DNA from: Styela clava
Lineage: Eukaryota; Chordata; Ascidiacea; Stolidobranchia; Styelidae
Reading direction: 5' to 3'
DNA: 64,000 bases
NCBI RefSeq assembly: GCF_964204865.1
Contig: NC_135259.1
Coordinates: 9,000,974-9,064,973, forward strand
Shown: positions 52,210 to 63,325 of the stretch, one piece after another
How positions within the stretch are numbered: position 1 is the stretch's first letter
Layout: each line of letters opens with the position of its first letter
Made by a program: the position numbers and the translations under genes
Notes under the pieces: generated by a model
What the model saw: only the letters and a program-made list of their open reading frames with translations
Told to the model about the DNA's origin: nothing
Database searches by the model: none

Positions 52210-52561
52210 TGTAGGATAGGATTTACATATTTATCCCGGCGGAGAGGAAACCCGATAAGACAGCTTATCCATATGACGAACCACAGCCTCTCGTCCAGTT
52301 ACCATTCCGAGTCGCGTATGGGATTAGTTATATTGTTTTGTTTTCGGAAGAATGGACTTGGTGGTGGAGGAAGCCGTAACCGACCAGCGGTTACGTGAAC
52401 CACCCAACGACGGCGAGGAGTCCAGCAATCCTCTCGCACATAATCATCCCTGCATGAGATTCGAACCCGCGAACCCACGCAGAGTAATTAGAGGTGTGGT
52501 GGCGAGCGTATTCCTAACGCTTAGCCCGTTGAGAATACGCTCGCCACCGCAAGTTCATCCA
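52210..52561 (-). mobile_element. tRNA-derived SINE, minus orientation
   Basis: Read on the minus strand it has the head aacgggctaagcgttaggaa and, about 50 bases on, a box B-like gggttcgaatct. The body is shared with the copy at 53.5-53.9 kb down to the common end (...gtaaatcctatccta). Unlike that copy its head is replaced by an inverted copy of gaatacgctcgccacc, making a stem of 16 pairs or more at 52500-52549. Confidence 0.7.
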
Positions 52562-53003
52562 TCTCCGAACTCCATAAAAAAAAAAATCTATCTGATTATC
52601 AGAAACCTCGAAAAATATTATATAATACCAGATGGTTATTTTCTAGAATCAGAATATAATTACTTTGAACGACTGATTTTACAAACAAGAAATTCTGAAT
52701 TAGGTCTACAGTCCAAAGCGTGGGTCTCGTGTAGTTTCATACCACGATACAGATTGCATTTTTTGCTAGATGAATAATATTTATAGGCTATACCGTATTC
52801 AGGTATTTATTTCAAAAATTTCTGTTGGCTCAATGGGCAGATGGCAGGCAGGATGGGCACATGTTTACCAAACGACGTACCGGTAACCTACTTCTAGTCG
52901 GCGTGATACAAACATTTTTGCATATGTATTCCTAACTCCCTCCTGAGTCAGTTATCCAAAAATTACGTCACTAGTTACTAGGACGTCAAAACACCCCATA
53001 GAG

Positions 53004-53060
53004 CAGTGGTTTCAACCTTTTATGGCCCCGTTCCGAATCATTTTTGCATTCGTGGCCCAC
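53004..53060 (+). mobile_element. One end of a hAT-like element
   Basis: cagtggtttcaacctttt has the form of hAT terminal repeats (CAGTGGTTC-x-CAACC). The matching right end was not found, so the extent is unknown; the SINE at 53.5 kb may lie inside it. Confidence 0.35.
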
Positions 53061-53502
53061 TGTTCGCTTTTTCAAAAACCTAAACATGTTGGATTGTATT
53101 ATGTTTCACGACCTTTTATGGAATGCGAAACCAGACCCCAGACTAGGAACTAAATGCTTTTTAACTGCCGGTAACTGTTGTACAGTAAAATGCTTGTGTG
53201 AAGAAGTCTGACCTCGGCTTTCTTGTTAAGTAGTGAATGAGATTCTGATATGCCACTTCATAGCTGCATCCGAGAGCGGACTTTTCCTACGACAGAAACC
53301 CGAACTTGGTCAATGTTGCTTCCTTGTCAAACCTAGCTCGCTTGACAGCCAAGAAACCTAGGTCAACTTCTTTCACCGGAGGGTAATTTTTGTCACGATG
53401 AATGTCGTTCCATATTCTTTCTTGGGCATTACCGTAGCAATTTATTATAGGTTTTTGGGGTTTAGTACCCCATGCACTTCTAGTTGGCCTGGCTTAACAA
53501 GT

Positions 53503-53887
53503 TGGTGCGGCGGTGTGGCTGAACGGGCAAAGCGTTAGAAATACGCTCGCGACCGCACCTCTAATTACTCTGCGTGGGTTGGCGGGTTCGAATCCCATGC
53601 AGGGATGGGTATGTGCGAGAGGATTGCTGGACTCCTCGCCGTCGTTCGTTGGGTGGTTCAGGTACGGTAACCGCTGGTCGGTTACGGTACGGCTTCCTCC
53701 ACCACCAAGTCCTGAAGTCCATGCTTCCGAAAACAAACAATATGACTAAACTAATCCCATACCTGCACACCGGTACGGTACCCGACTTGGAATGATGACC
53801 GGACGAGAGGCCGCGGTTCGGCATATAGATAAGCCGTCTTATCGGCTTTCCTCTCCCGCGGGATAAATATGTAAATCCTATCCTATA
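53503..53887 (+). mobile_element. tRNA-derived SINE, plus orientation
   Basis: The head has tRNA promoter boxes: A-like gtggctgaacgggc (53514-53527) and B-like gggttcgaatccc (53583-53595), with the spacing of a tRNA with a variable arm. The unrelated body agrees almost base for base with the minus copy at 52.2-52.6 kb. It has no coding function and is likely dependent on a LINE for movement. Confidence 0.75.
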
Positions 53888-54722
53888 GCGGTACCGTATG
53901 GTTTGAAACAAATAGTTCAATTTACAGGCGCTACCGTGACTCGCGAAATCACTTTTAAAATAAGACCCGAAAGTTTGCAATGGTAAAGTATAGGAAGAAT
54001 TTTTCGGGATCAAAGGTCGGGGAAAGGTCCATACTTTGTATTTTGCAATTTACTTATAATATATAAATATTGAAATATATTTGGCGGACCGGCAGCAAGG
54101 TTGCCGCGGACGAAAGGCAAACCCAAATATTTTATCATCAATTACCCGAAAATCATGAGCGGTACTGGTAAATTACTGTACTAGCAGCCTCATCGGGTGG
54201 CCTACAATTCGACTACCGGTACCGGTACACGGACATTTCATAATAGACAACTCGCGAATGTCATAACTTTTCCGGGTCCTGTGACGATGACCCATTCTTC
54301 ATGATATTGAAATACCAACTGTTCCGAGTCACTTCTGTATTACAATATATGGTAGGATATGGAAAAATTTCCCACTTTCGCCGTACGAAATTTGCCGACT
54401 TTCTGACCACGAGAACTGCTGATATGCTTCCATACCGCCATAGGAAAGTCGAAAAAACTAAACCGGTTACCGAACAGCGACGCCCAGGGTTGATGCATGC
54501 ACTCGCACTTTTCTACAATTGGAAATAAAATGATCGAACGGTTTACTTATACTAGAAAGGATGACTTTGAGCAATATATGGGACATCCCAGTAAAACCCC
54601 CATGTTCCTTGCCACGACAACAGCTTTTGAAGTCCAAAATGTTCTGTGAAATCTTATCGACCCCAAACCAGTTGTGGAATAGATAGAATTCCCTTTGGAG
54701 TTATACGAATGATACCCTGGAA

Positions 54723-56252
54723 TTGTATTTGTGCTCTCACGCATATCTGCATAACTGCTCCTTACAATCTGGTAAACACATAGACCAGTTCAAATTCTCC
54801 AGAGTCCTTCCGTTGCCAAAAAAAGGAAATGCAAAGGATGTGAAAAAAAACTACCGACCAACCAGCTCACTTCCTGCATTTTCCAAAATTCTAGAAAAAA
54901 ACTTTGTACAAGAGACTCAACCATTTCCTAGACCAAAACAATTTATTCTATTCCCAGCAATTTGGCTTCCGCCAAAATTACTCAACATGTCATGCAACAT
55001 CCCTACTTGTCAGTAAAATTTTAGAAGGATTTGGAAAGAATGAGTATACTCTTAGTATGTTTTTGAACCTTTCCGCAAGCAACACTCCACTGCTATGGCT
55101 GCTAATGTTTTGGTACACAAACTTACCAAGGCTTTTGAAGGCAAACAACATGCAATTGGAATATTCCTTGATATTTCAAAAGCATTTGACACCATTGACC
55201 ATTCCATCCTTTTAAGTAAGCTCTATCACTATGGAATTAGAGGCGTCCCATTCAATTGGATCAGGAGCTACCTGCAAGACAGAAAACAAATTGTGCAATA
55301 TGACAACTCATTCTCTACAAATATTTGTGTCATGAAGCACGGAGTTCCACAAGGATCTTTACTTGGCCCATTATTTTTTCTAGCTTACATTAATGACATG
55401 TCCAGGTGTCTGAAATCCTCTGAGTCAATCATGTTTGCTGATGACACTGACTTGATTCTTCATGGGGAAAACCTTGAAGATCTGTTCACAGTTGCAAACT
55501 ACGAACTAGCCAACATTCATAGCTGGATGTTAGTTAATAAATTATCTCTTAATGCTAACAAGACTAAATTTGTATTATTCCATCCAAGCAAGCATAAAAG
55601 TGTGAGTTGTACAAAACCACTGCTGCTCAATGGCAATGAAATTGAAAGAGTGAAAGAAATAAAATTTCTAGGAGTTATCTTCGATGAAAATCTGTCTTGG
55701 AAATCACACATATTGCATGTTATTGGTAAAACAAAAAGAAACTTGGCAGTTGCTGCCAAAGTATCCCAGTGTGTTAATCAATCAGCTTTACTAGCAATGT
55801 TTCAATCATTACTACTCAGCCATATCCGATATTGTTGCTCTGTCTGGCTCCATGGTAATAAAACACTTGTCTCAAAATTGCAAAGTATTTGTAATAATTT
55901 TTTAAGAATTCTTTTTAGGAAAGTTAAACGTGAAAGTGTAAACCATTTCTATAAAAAGCTAAATATACTCAAAGTTGAAGATATAATGAAATTTGAAGTA
56001 TTATCATTAGTCCATGATTTCCATAACAATTCCTTGCCAAACTGCTTCGACGACATACTAACTAAAATTACTTCCAATCGAAGAAGTAGTTCCAACCTGT
56101 TCATACCTTTTATGAGTACATCTGTGAGCCAGCATGCCTTATGTTATACTGGGCCCAAGCTGTGGAATTCTCTCCCCTTGAATTTAAAGACATTGAAATC
56201 CAAAAAATCTTTTCAGAAAAAAGTCAAGTCCTACTTGGTATCAAAATATTAA
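54723..56252 (+). pseudogene. Reverse transcriptase of the LINE, frameshifted at its start
   Basis: The main frame, 55095-56252 (385 codons), carries the RT blocks in order: L-D-I-S-K-A-F-D-T-I-D-H, G-V-P-Q-G-S-L-L-G-P-L, and the catalytic F-A-D-D at 55434-55445. A thumb-like region ending W-N-S-L-P follows. Upstream, R-V-L-P-L-P-K-K-G and N-Y-R-P-T-S-S-L-P (54.80-54.90 kb) and Q-Q-F-G-F-R-Q-N-Y-S-T (54.95-55.0 kb) lie in other frames, so at least two frameshifts separate the fingers from the palm. It copies RNA at a nicked target in related active elements. This copy has no endonuclease and an interrupted N-terminal part, so it is inactive. The clade (jockey/CR1/L2-like) is a guess. Confidence 0.8.
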
Positions 56253-56396
56253 AATTTATTATTAGAATCACACTGTTATATATTTTTCATATGTAATTAG
56301 CTACAACTTCAAAAGAAAGACCATGACATAAGTTGGGACACTCAGCACTTGCACATACTTATTGTTTTCATGAGAATGTTGAACAGCCATAACATT

Positions 56397-57035
56397 GTTA
56401 TTGTCTCTGAGATTGCTAATTTATTTTTGAACAAGCAGTTGAGCTCTCTTCATCTGTTTTGCATTCTAGTTGGCCATTTATTTTGTTCTATAGCATAAGA
56501 TTTTCCTTAATATGGCTGTTCACATTCTGATATCTGCATGTGCATGTTTCCTTTTCTTTCAATGTTGGGTGTCTGATATTCCACATGCGTGAACTTTGTT
56601 TTCTATTTCAGTATTTGGGTGGTGTGGTTCTTTGTGATGGTTGTAGACAGTAGAATTAAACTCCTGTACCTAATATTGTAATTAGGTGACCAGTCGAGGT
56701 ATATTTGGATTCTCCCCTATTGTTATTGTTTCTGAGATCACTAATTAATTTTGAACAAGCAGTTGAGCTCTCTCCATCTGTTTGCATTCTAGTTGGCCAT
56801 TTATTTTGTTCTATAGCATAAGATTTTCCTCAATATGGCTGTTCACATTCTGATATCTGCATGCGCATGTTTCCTTTTTTTTCAATGTTGGGTTTCTGAT
56901 ATTCCACATGCGTGTACTTTGTTTTCTGTTTGGGTGGTGTGATTTATTGTGAGGGTTGTAGACGGTATAATTTAACTCCTGTACCTAATATTGTAATTAG
57001 GTGACCAGTCGAGGTATATTTGGATTCTCCCCTAC
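56397..57035. repeat. Direct duplication of about 325 bases in the LINE 3' region
   Basis: Copy one (56397-56721) and copy two (56722-57035) share long nearly identical stretches, such as gaacaagcagttgagctctc and gtgaccagtcgaggtata, with small indels. Tandem 3' units are known in some LINE families and may affect template recognition. Confidence 0.75.
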
Positions 57036-58034
57036 ATTATGCTGTGTCCTGCGTGTGTACAAAGTTTTTATCCTTGGTCGAATTTATGCTGTGTATAGCA
57101 TGCAAATGTGTAAGGGTTAGTGTGATGTTAATGACTAATGAAGATAATGGCATACATGTGTGTGGTTTGACCGACATCGAAAGGTTTTTGCATGGTTTGT
57201 GAACAATTTCTCTTGTGTCCCAACCACAATCTCTTCTTTCTCAGGTCTTTCAACTAGCAGTCTAATGATATTTAATTAATATTAATCAATATTTACACAA
57301 TTCAACAACTTCCACTCAAAGGTGTAGGGTAGTTTTCTATTGATTCCTTATTTGCAATCATTGAATATTGTACTCGCAGATATATTTTTCGTTTTTCAGG
57401 ACGTCATGATGATCAATTCAAATGCTATCTATGTCAACATGAAAGGTGTATACATCAACAAAACTTGCAGACTGATGAATCATCCGTGATGAATTTGAAC
57501 TGACCGCAGTGATCAACAACCTCAATTAAAGTTACTTGCCTATAATCCATGACCCTAGAAACTTTACTTGAACCTTAAACACCATATATATTCCCTTAAC
57601 CAATTTTCCTACCTCTGTATCATACCGCCCTAATTAATTTTAATTATGATTACCGGTACTGTTATTGATTAATAGTATTTAAAATAATTTGGACGTTATT
57701 TGGCTTGTTGTGGCTTCTATTTGATGAGTGAAGCAGGTCTAGCCCACCTCTTCATACATCCAACTTGGCAATTCTGATTGGGCAATTTGACATTAGGTGA
57801 CTCCAATTATAATCAGCTTGACGATATCTTTTGAGGAATACTTTTCTATCCACAATACATTACTCTTGTTGACTAATTAGGTATCCAATTTGGCAATCCT
57901 CATAAAATTATTAATTTGGTGTGGCAAAAGAATTTATTCATTTTTTTATTTTTTATTTGTTTGTATATTTTCGTTCCTTTTTACTTTTAAGTCTCGCTTT
58001 TTTCGCTTCCGACAGTATCATGTCTCGATGATTG

Positions 58035-58052
58035 TGTGTGTGTGTGTGTGAG
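58035..58052. repeat. (TG)n microsatellite
   Basis: About nine TG units within the LINE 3' region. It is simple sequence with no further signal. Confidence 0.7.
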
Positions 58053-58273
58053 TTTTTTTTTTACTTTTGGGTGAGCAAACACGTACTACTTCTTTTATCA
58101 ATACCTTTCCATCTAAAATCTGTACGTTTCAAACCTTATTCGAGGTTTTGTTCGCTTTCCCGATTCTATAATCAGTTACTTTTACTTTTGTTTTTATCTA
58201 TTTTTTTATCGTCTATTGCTGATTATGGAGTCGAAATAAACTTATACTTATACTTATACTTATACTAGCCAAA

Positions 58274-58427
58274 TTGCATCATATTGGCGTTTAAGGTCAG
58301 AGTTATAATTGGTTCAAAGGCTACCTATCAGGAAGGAAACAAGTAGTAATATACAATGATGTAGCATCCAGCACATACTGTAATTTGACTGTAGGCACAT
58401 TACAAGGTTCTATTTTGATTCCAGAAA
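58274..58427 (+). pseudogene. Older reverse transcriptase fragment
   Basis: One frame reads Y-N-W-F-K-G-Y-L-S-G-R-K-Q-V-V and then T-L-Q-G-S-I-L-I-P, corresponding to the W-x-x-S-Y-L-x-x-R-x-Q and G-V-P-Q-G-S blocks of LINE RTs, with an early in-frame stop and altered catalytic surroundings. It begins where the (TTATAC)n tail of the neighbouring LINE ends. Confidence 0.6.
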
Positions 58428-60001
58428 TATAGAAATAGACCAACTTTTATTTACTACAGTAAAAAATTCTAGTTTCCCCGGAAAATCTCAAATTTATACG
58501 GCGAAGCGCTGACAATCGATCAGTGAGTATAAATTACACATGTCTATGTAAATTTCAAAAATATGATATGAAAATAATCTCATAATTGTGAAATTATTCA
58601 AATCTGCCTTTTGGTTAATTGAATTTTGACAAGCTATATACTCGACCACTTAAATATAAAAAAAATCTTTTTTATCAGTCGAAGGTGAATTCGTTTTCTG
58701 TAATCAGTTTTAATATTTGAATATTGACAAAAGAAAAATAAAGAAAGTAGAAATTTTTATCCACGATAGAGTTCCGCTAACAAAGAGATAACATCTTTAA
58801 AAGCAAGAAAGTTTTCGTTTTATTCTCTCGTATGCGAAGTCGTTGTTGGTAACTTAGAAACCTTAACTTAACATATATATATATCTGAATTTGATTGCCC
58901 AACTAATTTATACCTTTCGATGTTTGTACGAGAGATGTAAAGGTCTGGATGAATAGATCATGTTGCATGCTAGGACCTTAGCACATCTAGCACAGGCTAA
59001 GCACAACCGAGAGAAGTGTGTATAGCAGCACCATCACATGATCTTGGCTGAAAGGTCGAGCTCGTCAATTTTTTTGCAATCAATATACTAAACCAGTTTT
59101 TGTATATTCAATTTTAAGTAACCTCATGTTTTTCAATTTTTTATTGACACTGCTACCAATACCATGGCAAAAAGCTCATTCACGTAAAGTTCTAATTCTT
59201 CAAGGTCCGTTCATAGAATTCATTTGTGAGAAATTCGTGTTATTGAAATTAATAGTATTCTACAAATTAATAAAAATCTCAGAATTATACGACGGCTCAG
59301 CTATACAATTACATACTTTATTGCATTTAAGATTTTTCATGTGCATCATGATTATTTGAATCATTTTCTAAAAAACTATACGGCCACCTCAACGAGAATG
59401 AGCACCACTGAAAGATTAATGAAGGGACATGCAAGAATAAATCAAAAAACAATGAAAACTTTGTCATGCCCACACAAGTACGTGGTAGCGAAGCCATAAT
59501 AGGTTTTTGATGTTTTCAACAATGAAAGAGTACACTGTATGAAAACTTACTGGAAAACTACTTCTATACTTTTGTAAATTTTGAGACAATTTCCAACTAG
59601 TCGCCAATTTCTCAAATTTTCCGTTGTCGTATATATATGTACAAATTTTGTATGGAAAACCGAATGGAGGGACTAAAGTGATCTATTTTCCTACAAGCAA
59701 CATTATGATGGTCAATAAAACCATCTCAGAATAATATCTGTCGAGCCACGGCTTATTCAACGAGTAAATTAAAGAATACTATGAAATAAATATAAAATTG
59801 TCTAGTTTGCCACAGCTGTTATTTATTTTCGCTGCAAATCATTAAAAAGATTAAACAGTAAAAACATCTTGGTTAGTAAAAAACAATCAAAAACATTTTT
59901 TTTTTGAAAAAACAATGATATGTGTTAAATGCATGAAATATATCTTAATGATATTTGCTGTTTCATCAATTCATTGGTCTTCGCTCAATTATGTATACAT
60001 A
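58428..60001. other. Intergenic stretch before copy 9
   Basis: AT-rich with no recognised gene. The frame at 59.13-59.36 kb is hydrophobic by composition only. The 3' end of the minus-strand copy 9 transcript should lie here. Confidence 0.4.
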
Positions 60002-61409
60002 TTATCTTTTCACACATCTGCAAAAAATAAATATATTATCTGAATCATAAAATTGGATAATGAACTGGTACATGTATACTTTTCAAGATCAAGTAGTTTC
60101 GATATTAATTAAAAATGAAAATGTACTTGATAAGAATTGATGGCCATTCATAAAGCAAACCATTGAATATCAAAACACTGAATGAAACAATCCTAGATTG
60201 GTTAAATGCCAAAAACATGTCAATCAAATATTTTTAGACTCGCTGTTAACTTGTCAGCCAGCTACAAACGATTACTTATCATGAAAACTTCAATCACGTA
60301 AAACAACAAAACTACATAAATATTATTGTTTTAGGTATTTATATCAATGAAGTAATTTAACTTGTGTACTTTTTGGAATGTTTGAAGTTTCATACCTGCA
60401 AGTATTTACTGATGTGATCGTCTCAGTTTCAACCCTATTGTTTTTTCGAACTTGAAAACTCATTTCGTATTCGACCTCTTCAGTTTTGTACCGTAATGAG
60501 CTGAAGTCTTTGCCAGTAACAGGATCTTTGCAACGTGAAGAACACTCCGCTCGTAGAAATATCGAAGGGTGTACATTACGAGGGCAACGAATCCTGAAGT
60601 TAAATTTATATATGTCGAAGCAGTGAGAATTTACTAATAATTAACAATAAAAAACATCAAATGAATACGTAGTTGCCAACCATCTAAACATGTTATCAAC
60701 CTGTTAGTAAAAATTACAATTACGGTTTTCTTTTTTTTTCTCCAATCATTGAAAATCAAAGCTGATTATGAAACAAATGAATGACTTCACATTTAATTGA
60801 TTCAAAAATACAAAACTTGACAAGATGTGTCAACAACTAATGCTCAAATGCATACCTATTTTATGATGCGAATGAAGAAAAGCAAGATTTTAATCATTTG
60901 TCTACTTTACAATTTTCTTTATACCGATAAAGAGTAGGCTACAAAATAATATCTTTATTCGAATCTAACACGTAGTCATATTACAAAAATGTACAAACCA
61001 ATTCAATGTTACTGGAACGAATAGGTTGTTGTCATATCTTGTTAATACAATGTAGCAAGAATTATCGTTGATGAATCTGAAAAATAATTTCAAATATATA
61101 GAATAATGATATATTACTACCTACAAAACATTTTCAAAATTTTCAATATTGCAAATTGAAACAGCTCAAATCCTAAATTTAAATGATCAAATACACTAGT
61201 AATAATTTACAAAAATAGGAAAATATACACAGATATATGTAATTGATACTTACTGATCTACACTCAATGCTTCACAGTACATGGAGAAAAGTAGGACTGT
61301 TGTCAAACATATCTGAAACACGAGGAATTTATAAAAAGTTCAAAATTTATTACTCATAGAAGATTTTATGAAAAGCCGTTCTTACCGTAGTGAATGAAAG
61401 TTTGTTCAT
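60002..61409 (-). CDS. IL-17-like secreted cytokine, copy 9
   Basis: Minus-strand exons 61409-61386, 61312-61254, 61076-60999, 60593-60396 and 60017-60002 give 124 codons, phases 0, 2, 2, 2. Exon 1 is MNKLSFTT. Exon 2 (I-C-L-T-T-V-L-L-F-S...C-E-A-L-S-V) completes a signal peptide but lacks FDP. Exon 3 has one Cys and N-L-F-V-P-V-T-L-N-W. The core exon has I-R-C, H-P-S-I-F-L-R-A-E-C-S-S-R-C-K-DP, T-G-K-D-F, F-Q-V-R-K-N-N-R and ends N-T-C-R. Here the R-A-E-C resembles the E-A-x-C of IL-17 closely. Exon 5 is just C-V-K-R-stop, behind the acceptor tttttgcag. The variable seventh Cys is absent. It stands about 22 kb from the nearest copy, beyond the channel gene and repeat island, so the family may continue outside the window. 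Confidence 0.78.
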
Positions 61410-61501
61410 TTTTTTTGTTTCTTCTCTTAATCTTTATACACGCTCTGATGTGATTCTTCAAATATATCGACGATCTTATGATTCGTGTATCTCATTGTGC
61501 T

Positions 61502-61515
61502 CATATATATATATA
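61502..61515 (-). promoter_or_regulatory. TATA-like run upstream of copy 9
   Basis: An alternating TATATATATATA run, read on the minus strand, lies 93-106 bases before the ATG, matching the spacing at copies 2, 5 and 6. It could equally be a short AT microsatellite. Confidence 0.3.
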
Positions 61516-63325
61516 AGTTTAGGCACAATTAGATTTTTTCAAAGATTAATTTTATTTCCAAATGGCGTTCACAAAATTAGGGCGTGCTCAAGTAAACATT
61601 TATTACAGCTGAATATGCGAAAAATGGAAAATGTTTTATCGAACCTATTTTCGATTCGTGAGGACCTCTCCTTTCCTATATTCACAGTATCCGGTACATG
61701 ATATGTGTATTTTTTTTACAATGTGTACAACCTGGTACACGAATTTATTCTCTTAGTCTTGATTTTAAAATATGTTTGTTACATACATTATTTCAATAAT
61801 GTTGTTTTTCATCTCAGCTATTTTTCATGATTAAAAATTTACGAATAACGAAGGCTGATTTTGTAAAACTTGTTACTAGGAAAAGACTTTTAAAATTTTA
61901 CAAGATTTTGATATATTATAAAAATTTATATCGAGAATTCAGTAACTTTGTTTATAGCTGATATTACACATGGATATATTGACAACTCCACTAAATTTTA
62001 TCCGTTAAGCAGGTGGTGATTTAACGTTTTGTTAATTTCTGAGTTGAAAGAGATTTGTTATACTGAAGATTGTTGTACTCAAAATTAAGCTTTTCTACTC
62101 CAAAATATCGCACTCAAAAATGCAAGAAATATAAAGTCATAATTTTGTTTAAATTTTTTCCTCAAAGAAAACTCTTGAAAATAATACACCAGATTTGTGA
62201 GTATATGCAATTACAAAATCATATTTAGTCAATTATCATTTTATTTATGATATTTCGAAACAATGGCTTTGTGCTCATTATTCTAACTCATTTTTTAAAT
62301 CAATATTTTTGGCGAGACAAGTAGAAAATTGATTTTGCCTAAAATACAACTTTCAATATGAATAAATTGGTTGGATCTAGTGATATTTATGTTAGATTTG
62401 CCTACATATAACTTCTGTTACTTCAACTATCCGTGCAAGATGTCTGTTTTACTAGGACCCAAAATACCCATATTTATAAAAATGTTGGTCGATGCGAAAG
62501 CCATTGCAATGTTTTCTATACATTTGAAAGAAAGTTTCATAACTTTGGATTACAAAGTTTCTTGAGAAAAATTTCACACGATGTCCGAGATCGGTAACTT
62601 GAAAATTATGAAAGAGATTCCTATGTGATAAAGCTCAGCATGATAACAATTGATTAAACTAATTATATAACATAAGAGTGATTTTGCGGAGTTTTTCAGG
62701 CCTCATGTTTATTGCCTGATGAATGTCAGATATAATGTTTCTTACTTTTTGATCAGAAGATGAAGAGTAAGGTTTTGATTCGTATAAACCAAAAAATCAA
62801 CCTTTAGATAAATTATTATCTCAATTGCAAAACAGAGTTTTCCTTATTAAATACCATGCTGTGTGCGCCAATGATATCAATGCGCATAACAATTGATGTC
62901 TGTTTTCAGTCTCTTTTCTTCATTTGAACTTGTAACTTTAATTTTAGAAAAGCAAAGTCACTAATAATAGAATGGGCAACGTGAATACAGATGAAGACAC
63001 AGGAATGAACTGAAAAAATAAACAAATATTAATCAGAAGTGATTATCACTTCTGGTGTGGAAGACGTAAACTGCATTAAGATCGTTTGCTTTCTGACTAA
63101 AACGACATCAAGAACGACAACAAGGCTTAAAATACGCATCGAATCCAATTTTTATACCAAAAAAAGCTGAGTGGCGATTTGTTTTTCCTTCGAGAATTCA
63201 ACTTAAGCAGACGGGCATCGAGATATAAATAGGTACATTAACAAACATATGGCATAACTTACTTGTTACCAGCAATAATTTACTAAATACTAAAATGATT
63301 AGTTTTAACAAATGTTTTCAGTTAA
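61516..63325. other. Intergenic stretch after the copy 9 promoter
   Basis: AT-rich with no gene recognised. The frame at 62.37-62.57 kb lacks supporting motifs or splice context. Confidence 0.4.

Larger units (their letters stand above)
54723..58267 (+). mobile_element. 5'-truncated non-LTR retrotransposon (LINE)
   Basis: The element begins within the reverse transcriptase gene, runs through a long 3' untranslated part with an internal duplication, and ends in a (TTATAC)n tail at 58238-58267, typical of several LINE clades. No endonuclease domain is present upstream, so it was truncated on insertion. It lies in the same orientation against an older RT fragment that starts immediately after the tail. 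Confidence 0.75.

Noticed and set aside
53514-53600. tRNA gene.
   Set aside because: Box A and box B are recognisable, but the acceptor stem does not pair and the sequence continues into a SINE body present in a second copy.
53494-54013. Several overlapping frames on both strands up to 150 codons.
   Set aside because: They run through a GC-richer SINE; frames arise from composition and repeat on both strands without motifs.
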